From Ligula intestinalis (lineage: Eukaryota > Platyhelminthes > Cestoda > Diphyllobothriidea > Diphyllobothriidae), in the NCBI GenBank assembly GCA_036362985.1, contig JAYGXS010000003.1, positions 83,834,753-83,898,752 on the forward strand: a stretch of 64,000 nt of DNA, in the 5' to 3' direction. Below the pieces are notes generated by a model. The model saw nothing but the letters and a program-made list of their open reading frames with translations, was not told where the DNA came from and ran no database searches. The translations under genes were made by a program, and so were the position numbers. Shown piece after piece: positions 1 to 10,321 of this stretch; positions within the stretch are counted from its first letter, which is position 1, and every line of letters starts with the position of its first letter.

Positions 1-1379
1 TTGGGCAGTAGATTGATTTCCCTAACAATTAGCGATATATTTTCTGTTTTAAATGAAAGAGCAGAATGTATTATGTAAATCGGAACAGTTTTTAGCATAT
101 TTGGTTACTTCTAGACTGAGTTATACAATAATAAATGCAAAGCAAAGTGGCAATAATATCAACGGCAGTTTTTGAAAAAAACATTTTCGCAAAGTACCGT
201 GACAGCTATATCTAATGGTTGTTATGTTAATTGTTTCCAAATTCAAATCGATTATACAATTAATTTGGGTACCATATAACAATAAAATTCTAAAACGCAT
301 TCCTCGCCTGTTACCCCAACAATATACAATACAAATTTAATATGGAGTACAGCAAAGTACATCCTTAAAATTTTATTACTCAATTTTATGGCACAAAACT
401 TGGCAGATTTGCAAAATATAATTTTTAAAATTTATTTCGTTCTTCGTTTCCCAAAATTAATGCCCTATCTGATAATTCGACTAACATCAATTTCATGGAC
501 GTAAAATTTAATCTTCCGATTTGTGAGCAGATGCAATTAAAACGTTTCTGCTCTTCGTGAATTTTCTTTTATAATGCAACATGCACACACAAGGAGCTCT
601 TTTCCGCGGCTTTTACAAGTGTAGGAAATTCCTCGGATATCAACAAACGTTGGATTTCGCCCATTTTTGCCTCTATTGTTTCCCAGTATTCTGATCTGAA
701 CGGAATTAAATTCTAGAAAACAACATTTTCCGCCTCAAGTCAAACCAATCAACTAAATAAACAACCTCAAGTGTTCGTTAACTCCTTCAATCCCGAACCT
801 TTCACCTGATATATAATCTACTGTAGGTATTTCTTTGTAATAAATCATCGAAACCGTCGGTTTAACCAATTTTAGCACAGCCATATACGACCAATTTCTT
901 TGTTGTATATTTGCTTTTACAGGCTTGTTACATTAATTTTACTGAGGACCTCACATTTTCTGGCACTTAGCGGCGCAGGATCCACTCCTCCTACCGGACT
1001 GTTGTTTTCCGTATTTGCAGACTAATAGTTTGTTGTGCAAGCTGACCCCGTCGTATTTTTCAATAATTTTGCTGTTCTGGACATACGGTAACTTTAAACG
1101 TAACACGAACCTAAAAATGACCTCTTGACATAATCCTGACCCCATCGCAGAGTTTACCTCCAACCTTACAACTAGCTCTGTACGTATCCATTACGCCAAA
1201 CTTTTTCGTTAATCTATATTTCCCGGAAGATGGTGCAAAGTCACGCGCATAGCATTGTATTGAGTTTTCACCGTAGACTAGCAACTGTCATTATCCTCCA
1301 ATGTCAAAGTGAACTTGGAGCAAATAAACCCAGTCTCAGGTACATTGAAGTCTCTTACTGTGTTGTTTATTTGTTTCAG
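1..1379. other. AT-rich non-coding stretch upstream of the first finger exon
   Basis: I see no coding region, RNA gene or recognisable transposon domain here. The first 950 bases are AT-rich and the open frames are short and unrelated to any family I know. The last bases before 1,380 form a pyrimidine-rich tract ending TTTGTTTCAG, a normal splice acceptor for the exon that follows, so at least the 3' part is likely intron. Confidence 0.6.
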
Positions 1380-1466
1380 ATGTGCGGAACTTCCAATGCG
1401 ATATTTGTGGCCATTCGTTCTCGCGAAGGGAATCCCTGAACATGCACGTGAACAATGTGCACGGAG
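1380..1466 (+). CDS. Single C2H2 zinc-finger exon (plus block, finger 1)
   Basis: This 87-nt exon encodes one complete C2H2 zinc finger of the form C-x2-C-x12-H-x4-H (CDIC at the zinc knuckle, final HVNNVH). Such fingers bind DNA, usually in tandem, in nuclear regulatory proteins. The helix residues between F-S and the first His read RRESLNM. The exon is bounded by TTTCAG upstream and G|GTATTC downstream. It begins with two bases completing a codon and ends with one base, so its phase is symmetric and it could be skipped or repeated without a frameshift. The following intron matches those after the exons at 2,040 and 28,326 (-). Which exon precedes it is unknown; it may lie outside the window. 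Confidence 0.85.
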
Positions 1467-2039
1467 GTATTCCTCTTTTTGATTGCATATTATCCGATAT
1501 TTGCTGATGAAATACAATTGACTAGTGCATAGAGCATGACAGAGCAAGAAAGCTAGTGAGGCTAGTTTTGGTGAATTCATTCTCGCGGCAATGTAGCGCA
1601 TCACTAACAGTAAAATGTCTGATGGGACCGCATCTTTCACAGGGTTTGGCAGGCCAAATCGATCTGCATCAGGACAGAGAGTCAGCCTCAGTGGCTCCCT
1701 GTTGAGAGATTTTAATCGAATGTCTGGCACACGTAGTGAGAATCAGGACGTGTGTAGCTCGCATAGCCGATTTATTTCGTCAGTTCGCTCGAGCAGACCT
1801 CGGGTCGTCTTGCCATCTACCAGAAAGTCGGTAATAAAAGAGATAATGTGGTGAATTCGCTCATGAAACAGGCAGTGGGTCACTGGTGGAAGAACGCAGC
1901 CGGTCATTTGTACCTTAAATTTTAATCTACCTGGTCGTCTATCATGTTAAAGAGGATGTGGTAAATTCGCTATAAAATTTCCCTTATTTGTAACATTTAA
2001 AATTTAATTATCATGTTACTTTTTAATTATCTGTTTCAG
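1467..2039 (+). repeat. Intron of duplicated 'class A' finger unit, copy 1
   Basis: This intron carries a block (about 1,490-1,860) that recurs after the finger exon at 2,040-2,126 and, in reverse, after the - strand exon at 28,326-28,412. A marker is the string CAGCCTCAGTGGCTC near 1,683, seen again near 2,370 (one change), in reverse near 28,045 and near 47,036. No open frame in it resembles a protein. The conservation is most simply explained by duplication of exon plus intron; a regulatory or splicing role is possible but unproven. Confidence 0.7.
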
Positions 2040-2126
2040 ATCTGCGAAACTTTACGTGTAATAATTGTCACAGGTCTTTCAAATCGTGTGGAGACCTGAA
2101 GACGCACGTCAACACTGCACATGAAA
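2040..2126 (+). CDS. Single C2H2 zinc-finger exon (plus block, finger 2)
   Basis: An 87-nt exon coding for one C2H2 finger, C-x2-C-x12-H-x4-H, with CNNC as the first pair and HVNTAH as the second. The recognition-helix stretch reads SCGDLKT. The acceptor is CTGTTTCAG and the donor A|GTATGG. Phase is again two bases in, one base out. It lies 573 bp downstream of finger 1 and shares intron sequence with it, so the two are recent tandem duplicates whose DNA-contact positions have already diverged. Joined to finger 1 it would give a seven-residue linker between fingers. Confidence 0.85.
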
Positions 2127-3063
2127 GTATGGCCCTTTTGCTTGTTTCTCCGATCATTCCGCTCGCATTTTTGCCTCCTATGCGTTTTTTCCCTATTCTC
2201 TTATGACACGCCATTGTCTGGTGCATGAAAGTGGATTGAGAACGAGTGAGGCTGACCCTCGGGAACATATAATCACAGCAAATTAGCGCATTTCTCAGTA
2301 AAAAACTGACGCTTTTTAATCTGTCATAGCTTTTGACAGGATATCTTTCCCCGTATCAGGACTGGGAGTCAGTCTCAGTGGCTCACTTGTGAAAGATTCT
2401 AACCCACTTTCAGTATGTCTAGTCTACATAGTGAAAACCAGGACGCTTGTGGTAAGCGTATGCTCCTCGCTGCTGCAAAACTCCGCTCGTTTTGTCATCT
2501 AACAGAGAGTCTGTGATGTAAAATAGGATGTTTTGAATTGGTACGTAAGCAATCGGTGCTGTGTTCTCTTCGCGCGTAGGCGTCCTCGTCTTCGTGGCAG
2601 TCGCACTGCCGCCGAATATCGGTGTGTCCAAACTGTTTTTGTCAGATCGAAAGCTGTCAGGCCTGCCAGGGAAGCGTTTCCTATCTGCCAAGTGTCTCCT
2701 GACAGAGGAATTTAAAGTTTCCTTTTTTAATTCAGCAGCTCTCTAGGTAAGTTTTCACCTAATTTCGACTCCCACTTCGCCTTCCAGTTGGTCAGGTTTA
2801 TGTTGGGGTCGGGGCTGGGAGAGATAACTTCAGACAAGGACGAGAAAACAGGAGTCCCTCTGGCCTTTATTTGACAGCCATCTGCATAAATAGAGGGAAA
2901 TCCGCGTTCCGGCGCCCCAAGTATTTGCGTATTTGAATTTGCAAGGAGGTTTGCGGATCAGGTTAAAAGATGTGTTTATCCCCTGTGATGGGGTTAAAGT
3001 CAACCCATGTACATTTTAGAGTGCTGTAATAGCTTGTGATCTTTTCTATTTCCTCTGTTTCAG
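2127..3063 (+). other. Intron between plus-block fingers 2 and 3
   Basis: Non-coding. The first 300 bases belong to the class A intron block (copy 2, about 2,150-2,440). From about 2,480 onward the sequence is the left part of a segmental duplication whose partner begins near 52,390. It ends in the pyrimidine-rich acceptor TCTGTTTCAG at 3,063. Confidence 0.6.
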
Positions 3064-3150
3064 AACAGCAACCGTTGTCGTGTGTAATTTGTGGTTGCAC
3101 CTTTGTGCAAATGCGTTCTCTGAAGATGCATCTCGAGCGATTACATCCGG
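3064..3150 (+). CDS. Single C2H2 zinc-finger exon (plus block, finger 3)
   Basis: An 87-nt exon encoding one finger, C-x2-C-x12-H-x4-H, with CVIC first and HLERLH last; the helix stretch is QMRSLKM. Acceptor TCTGTTTCAG, donor G|GTATGG, symmetric phase as in its neighbours. It is the class B type: its closest relatives in the window are the intact exon at 27,031-27,117 (-) and the broken ones at 25,682-25,771 (-) and 53,069-53,154 (+), all ending in an R-L-H-P-like or mutated motif. No further intact finger follows on the + strand before 5.75 kb. Confidence 0.85.
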
Positions 3151-3600
3151 GTATGGTTCCCGTTTGTCAATTTGGTCCTTTATCATTGTCTTCCATCACC
3201 TGCCTTTTTAATAGTCCACCCGAGAAAGAGCAGGTGACCGTTCTTTTCTCTCGTGAATTCGGAAAATGTTGGTTATTGAGCACGTGATTTCTGCATCATG
3301 GCATGCCTCTGCTGTAAATTTTTTCCAGACTGTGCTGTGCTGTTTTGGTTTGCATTCCTTTGAGGATACTTGGGTTTCACCGCGGGGTATGCTTGCCACC
3401 GTATTCGTACCACAGTGTAGCTTCTTTTACCCGAAAATAATTTCCCAGAGTTCATTCCAGGCCTAGGTGTTTGAATGTGTAAGAACTTGTTATAATAAAA
3501 TGACTGGATTGCTCTTCCTCTCTACCGTTCTGTAGTACATGTTATCGCTGTTGGAGCCCAGGCCAGGCATCTATGTGATCTTCGTTCAAGAATTTATATG

Positions 3601-3992
3601 CAGTAGTCGCCGGCTATTAAGCCCACCTTGGGCCCAGACCAAATTGGGCTTAATAAGCGGTGGGCGCATTAAGCGGAGGGTCCTTGTTCTTGATTAGCAA
3701 ACGCAGGATAGGCATTATAGATTACATACGTACTGTATTATGTGTAGAGCTTAGTTATGTAAAAAAGAATGCTGTTTGTCTGTATTTTATGTAATAAAAA
3801 AACAAAAGAAATTATTTGCTACACGTAACCGGTTGCGCACGCAGAGAGCTGAGAATTTCACTCAATCCTGTTCGCTAACCTGGGTTTTTAGCCGGCGACT
3901 GGGCTTATAAGCAGGCGAATTTTGCTTTGTAAAATTCCGTCCCAAGCTGACTTAGGCTTATTAGCCATGGGCCTTATAACCGGCGTCTACTG
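3601..3992. mobile_element. MITE with CAGTAGTCGCC-type terminal inverted repeats
   Basis: This 392-bp non-coding insertion begins CAGTAGTCGCCGGCTATTAA and ends with the imperfect inverse (terminal CGGCGTCTACTG). It interrupts the segmental duplicate: the partner copy near 53,590 lacks it. TA dinucleotides flank both ends a couple of bases out, which suits Tc1/mariner/pogo-type target choice. The CAGT-start termini suit the pogo/Tigger group. The interior is rich in TTAAGC-like repeats that can fold. It has no transposase and must have been moved in trans. Confidence 0.7.
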
Positions 3993-5750
3993 TGTACAGA
4001 TTATGCGCCCGTATTTTTTATAGGGGTACATAAAAGCGCTGGACATCTTGTGGGTGCACGTCTTGTGTGTGCAATTAACTGTCATTATTTTTCCACTTGT
4101 TTTAATTTTTAAACTGCGTGATGTCCATGTTTAGCTCATGATTGTCGGTTATACGCCAACTTTTATCAAGAACTATTCAGTACTCTTATCCTAAAAAGTT
4201 ATTTGTTTACTCCGGAACGGCCAATGGTAAAAATTCCAAACTCGCCCTTCAGGGATATTTTGCTTTCATGCAATCCTGTTCCGAGCTTTTGTAATACTCA
4301 CTTTAGATTGAGAGCCGATCTTATAAGTTACACTTTGATTAATTTACGTAGGATTTTTCCAATAAGCTCGGTTGAAATTGTAAAGCTATATTTACGTATT
4401 GTAGTCATACCGCAAACAACGTAGGGAATGCTGGAGAACTCACAGATTGATTGAGCATAGCTCAGTCGGGACATGCATTTGTGTCAGTGTTGCAGAATTC
4501 TTGCCTGCCGCTGCAGCTAACTTACGTTTTAGCAGATGTTCTGAAGTATTTATTTTCACAGTTTATCTCATGTTTTTCTGAAAAGCCTACTCGCTGCGAG
4601 TTCTGCAACGACATTTGCCACTGGGACGCCCTGATTATATCTGTGGAAAATGCACTTGAAGTCATACCTTCCTGTGGCTACTTAGTACTAAACCGTGCTT
4701 CTTGAGCAGATAGCAATGAAGCAAGCAAGCTTATATGGGTTACCTTTGTGTATATGCTAACCTTTTCATCACGCTTGTCGCTTTTTACCGTTTCTTGGAT
4801 TTTTTTCTGGTTTTAGAGCAAAAGCAAGCGAAACCAGAGGATACTTCATAATCTACCTGCACAGTGCTCAGCGCAGCATATATTATACAATATATATATA
4901 CATATATACAATATATATACATACATATGTGTGTATTATTCTTTTCAAGGAGGCAAGCATAAAGTATTGTCGTTGTTACCGTTCTTCCAAAGATGTTACT
5001 TCCCACTTATTTTTCCACATCATTCAGGCGTTAAGCCATTGAATCATTCTTTTATGATGACTTTTGCTTTGTATTCTGATGTTGTTACAGGTAGATGAGG
5101 AGGCGTACAAACCGCAACTCCTTAACTGGTACATGGTTTATACTATGACCCTAGTCACAGCGTTGGTCTTGTAAAGATTCCGAATTGAGCAATGAATAAC
5201 CTGCATCCGTTTAGGGTGAATCTTGGAGACTAGAGTTTTATCGCTTGCCAGAAGCTTTCGTTTGATAACTATTGTTCTTCCCTGTACGGGTCGGGGTTAT
5301 CTGAGGTCCCACTCTAGTGGAAATAAGCGTTAAAGCAACAGCAGCAAGGTTTGCAGTTGATAGGAATCTTCAGTCTGGCCGTCTGGCACGATAGAGTGAG
5401 AGCACCATGTGCAGGTCTTATTATCTTTTTCGCCGACGGAGTGAATAATCAGTTGGACGTAAACCCTGAAGACACTGGCTTTGTAGGATGGCTGTAATTA
5501 ACTGATCAAAGTTGTCCTCCTTTCTGCTCGGCAAGAAGGACACCCTATGTTTTCAGCATTAGGCTGGAGAAGGAGAACAGGTTTATGTCCAGCCTACCTT
5601 AATCACACGTATTTGGAATTTGTGCCATCCCGAAGAAATTTCAGATAACTGGAGGTATCACTCTAGGCGTCAAATACTTTCGATACTGGTGAAACTGGCT
5701 GAATGCAACATAATGCCGATTATTGTTCATCAGTTTTCGTCGTTCGGGTG

Positions 5751-6945
5751 GTATGTTAAGACGCTCTAGTGCAAATAAAATATTCTGCAAAAACGTCTCT
5801 ACCGGCCTTGAACCCTGGGGACGGTCGAACGGTTCTCAGTTGCAGCACATTTACTCACCACAGATATGTTGCAAGAGGTACTGGATGGGGTTAGGCAGCG
5901 AATAGAGAGTCCAGTTATGCGGTTCATAGGATGGGAACGCCGGCAGTCAACAAGAAGATCGAATTCGGCTAGACTGTCCAAACCGATGACTGCATTAAGA
6001 AAATCGGCAATCAGAAAAATCCAGGAGGGTTATTGTAGGATTTTAACTTAATATAGGAAACTCTAGCAGCTTTTGTGTTCAGACGCGGTGCCGCGTGAAA
6101 TGGTGAGGCGCGAAACGGAGGGAATAGTTTATTCTGTACAGATGGAGTGGAGGATAGATAGGAGGAAGTTAACTGTCGGAGGAGCCTAGGTATGCACTGG
6201 AGCCGGACAGTATTTGAAGTCCTTGTGTGATTTTGCGAGCCTTAATGGGGTTTTAAACAGATGGATTTTGCGGAGAAGTTTGAAACTTCTTTCGACCGCA
6301 CCTAGAATTCACTAGACAGACATGGAGGCCTTAATCTCAAGAGGGCTGCACTGTCATGGAAATAGTTAAATATTTCACAGTTATTCCATTCTCTCTCTCT
6401 CCCCGTTAATCTTTACTACATGGGATCGGTTATAACGACTTTTATCAATACTGCGCGAACACAGGTTTTGTTAGGAGCCGTACGATGGAACGCTCGAGGC
6501 GGCCGCGTTCATTCCTCATGCGAGGTTTGAAATACGTCGTATTGAGTACGCTATAAATCGCGTTTGATACATAGCAAACCACTCACGCAGGCATGAACAT
6601 GATTTTGGACACAAGCAGAAGCGTTCATTACTGTTCCTTTCAGCTACATTAAAGGAAAGATATACAAAGGCCTCTGGTGACACACTTACTGAAAATGCAT
6701 CGATAAAGTGATCGCTAACATGATTGCAGGCAAAACGTTAGCAGCTACCACTTAGCGTTAAATTTTAAACATATACGACTACTCGTTCATTACTAGTAAT
6801 ATAAGTAAATCAGGCAGTAGAGGTTGCGAGATGATCCACGATGCGCCGGAGATGCGACCGTGATACGCCTCAGGCAGCTACCAAAAGAACTTGTCACGAT
6901 CATCAGCAATTCAGTAGTGATTCTGAGAAAATTAACATTTTACGC
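5751..6945. other. No recognisable feature
   Basis: I see no finger exon, transposon domain or repeat that I can support in these 1.2 kb. Short open frames around 5,866-6,051 and 6,841-7,062 have no recognisable motif; the second runs into the antisense of the Penelope-like piece that follows. Confidence 0.5.
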
Positions 6946-7949
6946 TTGAAAAGTCATATCGGCAAGCATATGTTTTCGGCAATTCAGCAGCGGGCCAGTG
7001 CAATGCAAGAACAGAAATGGCCAGTTATCGATAATGTAGTTGTTAAATGGTTGGCGGGGTAGAGGAGGGGGTGGATGGTTTAATTAGTCATCGTGGTTTT
7101 CCCTAGTCTCACGCATGCGGGTTCTAGCCTGTTGATGGCGTTGGGTCCGCCGATGTGTGGTACATGACCCGAAAAGCTTCTCTCGCGTCCACTTGGAGGT
7201 TCCTATTAATGAGGTGGGCGAGGATTGAGGTCAGTCAGTGCTCTCCCCTTCTGAGCCATACCGGCACATGTGCACGTACTATCTTCTCGAGATGTTGTGT
7301 CGTTTGGATAATATATTCCGCTACACAGAAATAGGTGAAAGAATAGATGCACATCGATGTGGTCTGAAGCAATAGTCTGCTTTACCTCCTATTCGTAGAA
7401 GGGGAGAGTCAGTGAAGAGAAGGCGCAGGTTTGCCGCCGGGAAGGCATTCGTGACTGCTGTCCTCAGGAGTCTTCCTACCAGTTCACTTGTTGTGTCTGC
7501 CATAAACGGCAGTATTATAAATAGATCTTTTTTTTCGCCGTTTCAATTGCCACATTTGTGACACGCTCCCTGATGTTCTGAAAGGTGAACCTTTCTGGAT
7601 AACCGTTTTCATTGAATGTGTCTTTAAGCTCCCGCAATTATACTTCCACTATTTCAGAAAAGCAGATACGGCGTAATCTGGATCCCATTTCGTGGAGTAG
7701 GTTTCATTTTTACGTTAAGGGGCAGAAAGCTGTGGAAATTAATTTATTGCCCAGTCCAGTTTTTCTTTCTAAATGATCGGCGTTGTATTGAACCATCTGG
7801 ATAGCAGTGTAAGAGGACGTCTAGGAAAGCGAGTTTCTCGGTCGCCTGTTTCCATTGTAAATTTTAGTGCTGTGTTGGCCGTATTAAATGTTTGGACTAG
7901 ACCATCAATATCAGCGGTCTGATTTGTCAGGCAAAGATATCATTCACGT
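6946..7949 (-). mobile_element. Penelope-like element fragment (RT end plus GIY-YIG region), minus strand
   Basis: Read on the minus strand, about 7,940-7,600 matches the end of a Penelope-like reverse transcriptase (motifs such as KLAFLDVLL and NWTGQ followed by INFHSF). About 7,503-7,320 matches the linker before the GIY-YIG nuclease (start LRTAVTNAFPAA). Penelope-like elements pair a telomerase-related reverse transcriptase with this nuclease for target-primed insertion. The frame is broken several times and the RT core (YVDD region) is absent, so it is dead. Its 3' end (6,967-7,236) forms one arm of an inverted repeat with 7,950-8,202. Confidence 0.7.
6967..7236. repeat. Left arm of large inverted repeat (partner 7,950-8,202)
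   Basis: The sequence from CATATGTTTTCGGC to the GAGGTGGGCGAGGATTG region is repeated almost base for base in reverse at 7,950-8,202, apart from about 25 extra bases near 7,190 in this arm. The arms enclose a 713-bp spacer that codes for Penelope-like protein on the minus strand. Confidence 0.8.
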
Positions 7950-8480
7950 ATCAGGCTCAATCCTCGCCCACCTCAATAGAGAAGCTTTTCGGGTCATGTA
8001 CCACACATCGGCGGACCCAACGCCATCAACAGGCTAGAACCTGCATGCGTGAGACTAGGGAACACCACGATGACTAATTAAACTAATTAAACCATCCACC
8101 CCCTCCTCTACCCCGCCAACCATTTAACAACTACATTATCGATAACTGGCCATTTCTGTTCTCGATTGCACTGGCCCGCTGCTGAATTGCCGAAAACATA
8201 TGTTTCCCGCACAAGCGGGTTTTAACCACAGCAGAGACCGTGGCAATCAGGCTAGCAAAACCCAGTCTATGCTGTCAAAAGACGTTCGTCACCACAGTTC
8301 GCTTACCCTGGCCTACTACCACAGTAAACACCGTGTCGTTAGAGCAGACACCCCCACCAACTACGCATGCCGACATTGAGAACACCACTTTCCCTCTCCC
8401 CTTCGCTCCTGCTTGCCGGACCCAACGCCACCAACAGGCTAGAACCCGCATGCGTGAGACTAGGGAACACCACGATGACT
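7950..8480 (+). mobile_element. Penelope-like 3' fragment, plus strand, with right arm of inverted repeat
   Basis: The right arm (7,950-8,202) is an inverted copy of the 3' end of the minus-strand Penelope-like piece. It is followed by an open stretch (about 8,215-8,480) whose start, including CCQKTFVTTVRLPW, looks like the C-terminal tail of the same protein family. Only the 3' portion is present. Pairs of inverted, 5'-truncated copies are a known habit of Penelope-like elements. Confidence 0.6.
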
Positions 8481-8620
8481 AATTAAACCCCCAACCTCTC
8501 GTCTACCCCTCTTGCCATGTAAGAACTACACTACTTATAACGGGCCATTTCTGTTCTTGCATTGCACTGGCCCACTGCTGAATTGCCGAAAACATATGTT
8601 TGCCAAGATGACTATTCATC
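8415..8620 (+). repeat. Third copy of the Penelope-like 3' end
   Basis: From CCGGACCCAACGCCACCAAC to AACATATGTTTGCC this stretch repeats the right arm at about 8,010-8,205 in the same direction, with scattered changes. It therefore gives three 3' ends within 1.7 kb. Confidence 0.7.
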
Positions 8621-8723
8621 CAGTAGTGGCCGATATAAGGGAGATGTGTGCAAAGGGGCTGAAAATAATCTCATAAATAAATGATTATGAAACGGAGCAA
8701 GCAATGCAATAAGACTACGATAT

Positions 8724-9172
8724 TGTTAGGCCTGCGGACTGACTTATCAGGTCAGCTGGTCTGAGCGTCAGTATTGCTATATCAACCTAGCTATCTCTTA
8801 ATGACTTCAACAGAATTGGGCATAAACATCTCCAGGGGCAGACTATTTGAAGGCTCGATCATGTGATTATATAAGAAGAACTATCATGTGTTCAGCCTCT
8901 CCCAGTTGGCATGTAGCATAAGTGCATGACCCCTCGAATTCGCAGTCAATGCTTAATCGAAGGAATTGCCAGGTAGAAGGTGGCATCCCTGATCGTGCAT
9001 ACTACGAAATGTTCGTATCACCTCATCACGAAGTAGCCTGAAACACAAAAGAACTAGTTTAAATCTCGACAAACGTTTTTCGTATGGTAATGTGCGTATA
9101 AGAGTTGAGTCTAAGACCCTAACAGCTACAGTCTTTTAGGCGGAGATTAGTCTTAACCTTAACTCCTATAAT
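8724..9172 (+). mobile_element. Putative Ty3/Gypsy long terminal repeat with TATA box
   Basis: A candidate LTR of about 449 bp starting TGTTAGGCCTG and ending immediately before a primer-binding-like site at 9,173. It contains GATTATATAAG (about 8,866-8,876), a good TATA box for element transcription. The left boundary is inferred from the TGTTAG start only, and I found no second full copy in the window, so this could be a solo or partial LTR. Confidence 0.5.
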
Positions 9173-9190
9173 TGGTGACCACAATCGTGA
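9173..9190 (+). promoter_or_regulatory. Primer-binding-like site (tRNA-Trp type), degenerate
   Basis: TGGTGACCACAATCGTGA directly follows the putative LTR and resembles the complement of the tRNA-Trp 3' end (TGGTGACCCCGACGTGA) with several changes. CsRn1-like Gypsy elements of flatworms use this primer. Downstream, about 9,350-9,470 has a broken gag-like reading including DPRLWFLPHL. Confidence 0.55.
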
Positions 9191-9476
9191 GATGAACTCA
9201 ACTTCTGATGTGGCCGAGCTCAATCATTGTCAGACCACTCTCGCATTCAACTGAATTTATCCTCTGTCATTTCATTTGGCCGCGCAATGGAGAATTTCAT
9301 TGCTGAAACCCTGTCGTGAAGCAAGAGGAAGCTGTTTAATCACTCGCAATTAACTGACCCTAGACTTTGGTTCCTTCCCCATCTCACGGAGGAGTTTCCC
9401 GCTACGAATTCCAATATCCAGATCTTCTTTCGAAAATCGGATCCTACTTCTACCGCCAACAGTACCCCTTCCTGAG

Positions 9477-9498
9477 AAGAAGAAGAAGAAGAAGAAGA
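9477..9498. repeat. Short (GAA)n microsatellite
   Basis: A pure run of AGA/GAA triplets immediately precedes the ribozyme-like motif at 9,527-9,568. A shorter AGAAGAAAA tract sits at the same place next to the related motif at 55,021-55,062, so it belongs to the repeated unit. Confidence 0.8.
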
Positions 9499-9526
9499 CT
9501 CAATCGCTGGGACAATATGTTTATTC

Positions 9527-9568
9527 GCCTGACGTTTCGATAGCCGTCACAGATTCGTCATCAGAGAC
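9527..9568 (-). ncRNA. Hammerhead-ribozyme-like motif, copy a
   Basis: On the minus strand this 42-nt block reads GTCT-CTGATGA, about 19 nt, GAAACGTC, AGGC. CTGATGA and GAAA are the two invariant hammerhead core segments; GTCT and AGGC can pair (one G-T) as stem I; ACGT would form the two-base-pair stem III of minimal hammerheads, with cleavage expected after GTC. Stem II closes poorly, so activity is doubtful. Many Penelope-like elements carry such motifs. Related 42-nt blocks lie at 40,222-40,263 and 55,021-55,062. Confidence 0.5.
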
Positions 9569-10303
9569 ATGAGTATCCCTTCCTCCTCGCAGCGAACACA
9601 AACACGGCATTCTGAATTGCCGTCAGAGTTCATGGCAGCCAACCAGGCTCCCTCTCATGTAGTCGAGGTATCCAATCGCCTACAACATGCTAATACACTC
9701 GCAGTCGATGAAATTCCTTCTACCAGCAAACAGACCACGCGAACACGGGATGACCTTTCCTCCTCCCAAGCGGCGCTGGCGGAACTGGGCAGCCTCTCGC
9801 ATGTCAGCCCCAGAATCTCATGCAGGTCACAACTGTCCCTTCAACCTGGCTCCCACAAGGCAGCCTCACAAACACCAGCTGTTCGAACTCTATCTTTGGT
9901 ACGGACCTCGTCCCCTATCTCTAGCTAACCTTCCTTCGATCGGTCTCTTTCATCGACAAACTACGGTCTATGAGGGGGCACTTGTAGTAGTTCTACAGCC
10001 CACCTCCTTCAAACCTGAGAGACCACCGACGTGTTCTCGCACGGTTAATCTGGGTCACGCAGTCGCGCCTTTCTCAGCTCAAAGGCGCATATCGGCACTG
10101 ACGCACGTCCCTTGTCCTCGCACGACCGAGGCTCATGGACGCGCTATAAACTGGTTGACCAATTAGCTTCCCGAAGCGCTCCGGGCCAATCGGCTTCCTG
10201 AAGTGCTCTGCAGTCCTCAGGCAATTCCTGCTACGGGCAAACACCTGGGAATTCGAAGATAGTGGGTTCGAGGGTTAACCGCCTTAGCCTTAACTACTAT
10301 AAC
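9569..10303 (+). other. Unassigned stretch ending in LTR-like 3' end
   Basis: Two overlapping open frames (9,569-9,928 and 9,687-10,166) run through here, rich in Ser, Pro, Thr and Arg, with no motif I recognise. The last 35 bases, ending CCTTAACTACTATAAC, resemble the end of the putative LTR at 9,172 and sit directly before a strong primer-binding-like site, so this stretch probably includes the 3' part of a second LTR. Confidence 0.4.
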
Positions 10304-10321
10304 TGGTGACACCGACGTGAT
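10304..10321 (+). promoter_or_regulatory. tRNA-Trp primer-binding-like site
   Basis: TGGTGACACCGACGTGAT differs at one base from the complement of the conserved tRNA-Trp 3' end. It should prime minus-strand synthesis of a + oriented Gypsy element. Instead of gag, the next bases are an antisense reverse transcriptase, so the element is rearranged. Confidence 0.7.

Larger units (their letters stand above)
2480..5750 (+). repeat. Segmental duplication, class B finger unit, copy 1
   Basis: This block contains finger exon 3 and about 2.6 kb of downstream intron. It aligns by eye with 52,390-55,950 (+), and its downstream half (about 4,715-5,750) aligns in reverse with 25,950-26,650 and 21,900-22,830. 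Shared landmarks include a pre-exon stretch with GGTTAAAG, the post-exon stretch around GAGGATACTT, a TTATGCGCCCG motif near 4,005 and 53,600, and the GGGTGAATCTTGGAGACTAG motif near 5,215 and, reversed, near 26,165. Compared with the 52 kb copy it carries two extra pieces: the MITE at 3,601-3,992 and a stretch at about 4,100-4,705. Confidence 0.7.

Noticed and set aside
4560..4690. A possible fourth plus-strand finger exon (two C-x2-C pairs, CEFC and CGKC, in two frames)
   Set aside because: Neither frame has the paired histidines at the right distance, one frame stops at once, and the matching 53 kb duplicate lacks this stretch altogether.
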